This document shows, piece after piece, positions 13,509-17,217 of a DNA stretch of 17,217 nucleotides; position 1 is the first letter of the stretch; every line of letters starts with the position of its first letter. Made by a program: the position numbers and the translations under genes. The DNA is taken from positions 1 to 17,217 of the forward strand of contig JASHSC010000644.1 in the NCBI GenBank assembly GCA_030036915.1. Reading direction: 5' to 3'. The notes under the pieces are model-generated. The model ran no database searches and was not told where the DNA came from. It saw only the letters and a list, made by a program, of their open reading frames with translations. Source of the DNA: Terriglobia bacterium. Lineage in GTDB: Bacteria > Acidobacteriota > Terriglobia > UBA7540.

Positions 13509-14759
13509 TCAACCTCGGCAGTAAGTCGATTGCGCCGGCGGGCGATAGGCGACGCTCAGATGGGGTGTTTCGAGCCGCTGGTGGTTCTGAATTCGCGAGG
13601 TCAGGCAGCTTTCCAGGATGCCGCTCACCAGCAGCGTGCGCTCGATGGGGTAGGGGGCGACGCGCGTTTCGAACATCTGCTCGATTCCGTGCACCAGGCA
13701 GGCTGAATAAGTGACGTTGGGAACGGGGGTCAGGAAGAATTGTGTGGCCTGAACTGCCGGCAGGCCCTTCACGCGCGCGGCAAAGTCGAAATCCTTCAGG
13801 GCGCCATTGAGCATCAGCAGTGTGGCCTTCAGGCCGTCGCGATACTCGATGAAATAAGCAGTGGGGTGGGGAACGATCTTCGGCAGTTGGCCGGAAGTTA
13901 CCAGATCTTCCGGCCGGGCTTCGGTATCGTCGGTGCCGAGAGGAGTGTCGCTGCGGGAGAGCGCGGAAATCAGCAACTCCTTTGACCAGCGGCCAACTTC
14001 GCCCGCCTGCCACACGGCGTCATCCTCAATCAATTGCACAGCCTTCACGCCGGTTTCGCCGCGCCCGCGCCTTTCCACCATGCATTGCAGGCCTTCGAGC
14101 GCATGGAAATCCATGGCATCGGAACCGCCTTCGCCCACCATCAGCGCATCTTCGATCTCGCAGCCAAGGGGAAGCTCGAGTTCAGGCAGGCGGAACGTAA
14201 CAGGCAGGGACGACCCGCCGAGCATGGGGAAGCGCATTCGACGCGATGTCTGCACCATCTCCTGCGCCTTCGTGAAGCTGTACGACAGGTGCTTGTCATT
14301 GTAGACCGGCACGGACCGCCCGCTGCTCCTGAACACTTCCGCGCACTGCTGGAAGAACTCATACCGGGGATAGAGAATCTGACCTTTTTCGTTCCGGGGA
14401 TAGTCACCGTGCTCGGCGACGATCAGAACAGCGTCAACGGCAAGTTCTCTGCCGCCGCAGCAGAGCGCCTCCGCGATGGTGGGATAAACCTGAAAACCGA
14501 ATTCGCCCGCTCTCGCGCCGCTCAAGTCGCCCTCGGGTTTCTGGTCCACGTAAAGCGAGACAACTTTGATATTGGGTTTGTGCCACGCACCGGCGTAGGG
14601 ATATCCGACCAGGAATCGGTCGCCGATATGTTGCGCGTGCGAGAGGTACTTGTAGATTGTCGCAATAATGGCCAGGCGCTTGGGGGGAGCGCCCGCGCCG
14701 AGGGCTGCAATTCCCGCAGCCGCGGCGCCGGTCTGAAGAAATTCTCTTCGCGTCAACAT
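13509..14759 (-). CDS. Uncharacterised Tat-exported protein, paralogue A
   Basis: 416 aa. The start MLTRREFLQTGAAAAGIAAL is a twin-arginine signal, so the protein is probably exported folded. The body is a close relative of the protein encoded just upstream (14763-16025): both share YSHxQ/LSHAQ-type starts, VDQ..GDLS, VYPTIAEAL, EHGxYPxNEKGQ, NDKHLS, GSSLPVT, LQCMVERR and the C-terminal YPIERTLL. The segment YPTIAEAL..GG..LAVDAVLIVAEHG recalls the nucleotide-binding half of Gfo/Idh oxidoreductases, but no GxGxxG is seen, so I assign no function. The start lies 3 bp after the preceding stop, with GAGGGA as ribosome binding site, indicating translational coupling. Confidence 0.75.
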   Translation of the reverse strand: MLTRREFLQTGAAAAGIAALGAGAPPKRLAIIATIYKYLSHAQHIGDRFLVGYPYAGAWHKPNIKVVSLYVDQKPEGDLSGARAGEFGFQVYPTIAEALCCGGRELAVDAVLIVAEHGDYPRNEKGQILYPRYEFFQQCAEVFRSSGRSVPVYNDKHLSYSFTKAQEMVQTSRRMRFPMLGGSSLPVTFRLPELELPLGCEIEDALMVGEGGSDAMDFHALEGLQCMVERRGRGETGVKAVQLIEDDAVWQAGEVGRWSKELLISALSRSDTPLGTDDTEARPEDLVTSGQLPKIVPHPTAYFIEYRDGLKATLLMLNGALKDFDFAARVKGLPAVQATQFFLTPVPNVTYSACLVHGIEQMFETRVAPYPIERTLLVSGILESCLTSRIQNHQRLETPHLSVAYRPPAQSTYCRG

Positions 14760-14762
14760 CGT

Positions 14763-16025
14763 TCAATCCCTCATAAAGCACGACTCGCGCGTGGGCTGGT
14801 AGCTGATTGCGAGGTGCGGCGTGTCGTAGCGAATTTGCTTGCGGTACAGGCTCTCCACGCCCGCGGCCACGAGGCCCGTGGTCAACAGCGTGCGCTCGAT
14901 GGGATAGGTCGGTTTGCCGGTGAGAAACATTTTTTCCATGTTGTTCACCAGTGGATTGAAAAAATTGGGCAGCGTGCAGCGCCCATCGGGCATGGGCAGA
15001 TACATTTGCGTCGAGAAGGGCTCACCACCGCCCACGTCGGCTGCGAAATTGAAATCCTTCACCAGGGGCTCATAGACCACGGAGCTCGAGCGATGATGCT
15101 CGACGTCAGCGGCGAAGTTGAAATCACGCACCACGCCGTTCAGCAGAAGCAGCGTGCACTGCAGGCCATCATTGTGCTCGTAGTGGTATGCGATGGGTTC
15201 CTTCACTAGGCGGCGCAAGTCGTCATCGGTGGGAAAAATGTCGTTAAACCCCTCGCGCGCGGGAGTGAGCGTGTGGCTCCGGCAAAGAGCTGCCTCCATC
15301 AGGCGGTGGGACCACACGCCGTCGCGCAGCGCATCCCACACCTTGTCGCCGCGATACGCCTGAAGCCACTTCACTCCCGTTTCGCCGCCCTCGCGACGCT
15401 CCACCATGCATTGCAGGGTTTCGAGCCCGTGAAAGTCGTAGCTGTCCACGGACCCGTATCCCACGCACATGGCTTCGCGAATGCGCGAGCCAAGCGGCAT
15501 CTCGACGGAAGGAATCCTCCACGTTACGGGTAGGCTCGACCCAGCCATGTAAGCAAATCCCATTTCGTGGGCGGTGTCCACCATCTGCTTCGCCCAGTCC
15601 CAGTTCCACGAGAGATGCTTGTCATTGAACATGGGAACCGAGCGCGCGCTGTCTTTAAAAACTTTGATGACCTGCTGAAAGAATTCAAAGCGTGGAAATT
15701 CGGTCTGGCCCTTCTCATTTTTCGGGTAATTGCCGTGCTCGCCAACAACCACCACACCGTCCACGGCCAACTTGCTGCCTCCGAGCGTGAGCGCCTCAGC
15801 GATGGTGGGATAAATTTTCAGGAAAGGAAATTGCTGCGGCCGCTCATGGCTCAAGTCACCCTGCCCCACCTGGTCGACGTAAAGAGCGACTACGTCCATG
15901 GGAGGGTAATGGTGCGTCCCCTGCCAGCCGTAACCGTAGAGGAAGCGGTCAATGATGTTCTGGCCGTGCGAGTATTTGAAGTAGGTAGTGGCAATTGCCG
16001 CGAGCTTAGGGCGAGTCACGCTCAT
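14763..16025 (-). CDS. Uncharacterised protein, paralogue B (no export signal)
   Basis: 420 aa, a tandem paralogue of the next gene but beginning directly at the shared domain (MSVTRPKLAAIATTYFKYSH), without a Tat signal, so apparently cytoplasmic. Conserved blocks are DVVALYVDQ, IYPTIAEALTLGG, VVVVGEHGNYPKNEKGQTEF, MFNDKHLSWNW, AGSSLPVTWRIP, SYDFHGLETLQCMVERREGG and PTYPIERTLL. A 23-residue in-frame duplication lies near residues 301-331: DFNFAADV occurs twice, and the extra copy is absent from the paralogue. It is downstream of a sodium:solute symporter gene, and may process a compound that the symporter imports. Function unknown. Confidence 0.72.
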   Translation of the reverse strand: MSVTRPKLAAIATTYFKYSHGQNIIDRFLYGYGWQGTHHYPPMDVVALYVDQVGQGDLSHERPQQFPFLKIYPTIAEALTLGGSKLAVDGVVVVGEHGNYPKNEKGQTEFPRFEFFQQVIKVFKDSARSVPMFNDKHLSWNWDWAKQMVDTAHEMGFAYMAGSSLPVTWRIPSVEMPLGSRIREAMCVGYGSVDSYDFHGLETLQCMVERREGGETGVKWLQAYRGDKVWDALRDGVWSHRLMEAALCRSHTLTPAREGFNDIFPTDDDLRRLVKEPIAYHYEHNDGLQCTLLLLNGVVRDFNFAADVEHHRSSSVVYEPLVKDFNFAADVGGGEPFSTQMYLPMPDGRCTLPNFFNPLVNNMEKMFLTGKPTYPIERTLLTTGLVAAGVESLYRKQIRYDTPHLAISYQPTRESCFMRD

Positions 16026-16091
16026 GTGTTGTGGCCGATTGCGGGGCCCGATGGCGCCGCCGGCAGCCGGGAAGTAATTTTACGCCTAAAG

Positions 16092-16108
16092 ACGCTCGTG
16101 AAGAGCGT
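16092..16108 (-). terminator. Weak hairpin terminator after the symporter gene
   Basis: On the minus strand ACGCTC-TTCAC-GAGCGT folds as a perfect 6-bp stem with a 5-nt loop and is followed by CTTTA. It lies 64 bp past the symporter stop and 67 bp before the paralogue B start. The short stem and poor T-run suggest partial termination at best. Confidence 0.3.
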
Positions 16109-16171
16109 TAATTCCGCCGGTTCTTGTGACTTTAAGCGGGGACTGCCAACATGGTGCGCCCGGCCTCGAAA

Positions 16172-17217
16172 TCAGAGTCGCATAAGCGCCCACAAACCGA
16201 TCACCAAGCCGGCGCTGAGGAGCGATCCAATCAGGAGACCCTTCAAATCTTCGCGATAGGCTCTGAAAAAGCCCACGCCGGATGCGCCACGCAGCGGATG
16301 GAGGAGGTTGACGAGAAGCAATTGCCGGCCATTCTCCGCCGCCCAGCGGGTTGTTTCCGGCGTGGGGCCGTCTTTCCAGTCGCGGCCCTCGTCGTAGTCT
16401 TCGGGAGAACTGCCCTCGCCGTTTGCTCCGGCCGCGACTCGATCGGAAGGAGTTTGCAGCTTGGCGTAGAAAGGCGCGACGTGCGCTTCATCCTCGGCGG
16501 GGGTCAGCAGGCTCACAACGATCAGGGTTACCACCCCGGCAGCGAGTGCAGCGAAGAAAATGCCGGGATCCCAAAAATCCAGGCGCTGGCGCTTCCAATG
16601 GTACAAGTAAAAATTCGTGCCGATGCTCACCAGCATGCTGCCGGCGGCTCCCCAGCGGTTCGCGCGCTTCCAAATAATTTCGGCCACGATGCTGATGCCG
16701 ACGTAAGCGGCGAGCGTTTCCGTCAACAAAAATGAGTAGAGCACGCGTTCAATCAGGAAGAGCGCGTATATGACCGCGATCACTACCGCAAGAAATCCGC
16801 TGATGCGCCCGACCCAGAGATAGTAATTGTCCGACTCGTTTGGGGCGAAGCGCGGACGGTAGAATCCCTGCGTGAAAAGCGCGCCGCTATCCACCATGAG
16901 GGCAGAGCATGCGGCCAGGCACGCGCCCATGACGCTTGAAATCAGCAGGCCTCGAAATCCCGTGGAGAGCAAATGCTGGCAGGCGAAGCCGAAGGCATCC
17001 TCGGGGTCTTTCAGCGACGTCGCGCCAAACAAACCCAGTTTGATCATCGCAGCCACCATCAACCCCACCAGGGCCCAGCCGACAGTACAGAGACGCTTGG
17101 CCCACATTCCGTGAAAGAATCCGATGCGGCAGGTGTATTCATCCTTCCCCGTCCCCACCGCCGCCAGCATGTGGGGCTGAGCCATGACGCCGATGAGCCC
17201 ATTCAGGGTCAGCATGA
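16172..17217 (-). CDS. Sodium:solute symporter (SSS family), 3' part
   Basis: At least 347 residues. The gene enters from the right edge, so the N-terminal helices are missing and the first in-window Met is not the start. The LNGLIGVMAQPHMLAAVGTG block is typical of the fifth/sixth helix region of SSS carriers, followed by FRGLLISSVMGACLAACSAL (TM8-like) and FTQGFYRP. After the last core helices there is a hydrophilic stretch (DEAHVAPFYAKLQTPSDRVA...) and a final C-terminal helix, GLLIGSLLSAGLVIGLWALM. It is an inner-membrane Na+-coupled uptake carrier; substrate unknown. It is upstream of the two paralogues on the same strand, 146 bp apart. Confidence 0.85.
   Translation of the reverse strand, partial: MLTLNGLIGVMAQPHMLAAVGTGKDEYTCRIGFFHGMWAKRLCTVGWALVGLMVAAMIKLGLFGATSLKDPEDAFGFACQHLLSTGFRGLLISSVMGACLAACSALMVDSGALFTQGFYRPRFAPNESDNYYLWVGRISGFLAVVIAVIYALFLIERVLYSFLLTETLAAYVGISIVAEIIWKRANRWGAAGSMLVSIGTNFYLYHWKRQRLDFWDPGIFFAALAAGVVTLIVVSLLTPAEDEAHVAPFYAKLQTPSDRVAAGANGEGSSPEDYDEGRDWKDGPTPETTRWAAENGRQLLLVNLLHPLRGASGVGFFRAYREDLKGLLIGSLLSAGLVIGLWALMRL

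Noticed and set aside
14034..15209. 391-codon plus-strand frame across the tandem paralogues
   Set aside because: It spans the boundary of two clear minus-strand homologues and has no family motifs; it is an antisense shadow.

Overview
The window looks like chromosomal DNA of an acidobacterium (Acidobacteriota, Bryobacterales/Solibacter-like). I infer this from the protein types (PadR-type regulator, DUF4965 secreted protein, Tat-exported gluconate-dehydrogenase-like pair, tandem uncharacterised paralogues) and from GC-rich coding DNA broken by palindromic intergenic repeats. No phylogenetic marker is present apart from one tRNA, so this placement is an inference.

Left part, all on the minus strand: tRNA-Leu(CAG), then an extended -10 promoter, then a tightly packed unit of a class II aldolase-family gene (frameshifted here), a D-lyxose/mannose-type ketol-isomerase, and an exported GH38 alpha-mannosidase that runs off the left edge. 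Together they suggest use of mannosides: mannose released outside or in the periplasm, isomerised to a ketose in the cytoplasm, with an aldolase-like step of uncertain activity. Next comes a two-subunit Tat-exported GMC dehydrogenase (subunit 3, then the FAD subunit). Its two genes are separated by a 52-bp imperfect palindrome.

Centre: about 940 bp without a conventional gene (6691-7633). This stretch is strikingly AT-rich. It holds a near-consensus sigma70 promoter on the minus strand, one or more tiny ORFs, and six degenerate copies of a roughly 20-bp motif. It is the least explained part of the window. To its right are an MFS transporter (+), a ParE/Phd-type toxin-antitoxin pair (-) with an operator palindrome, and a large secreted DUF4965/glutaminase A-like protein (+). 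The stop codon of that last gene lies inside a 213-bp MITE-like repeat with hairpin terminal inverted repeats.

Right part: a PadR-type regulator preceded by a perfect 16-bp palindrome, then two small overlapping membrane-protein genes (+). On the minus strand are two tandem paralogues of unknown function, one with a Tat signal and one without, downstream of the 3' part of a sodium:solute symporter gene cut by the right edge.

The most interesting leads are the AT-rich repeat array with its promoter and small ORFs, two palindromic repeats that share sequence and both supply the stop codon of the upstream gene, and the altered active-site motif plus frameshift of the aldolase.
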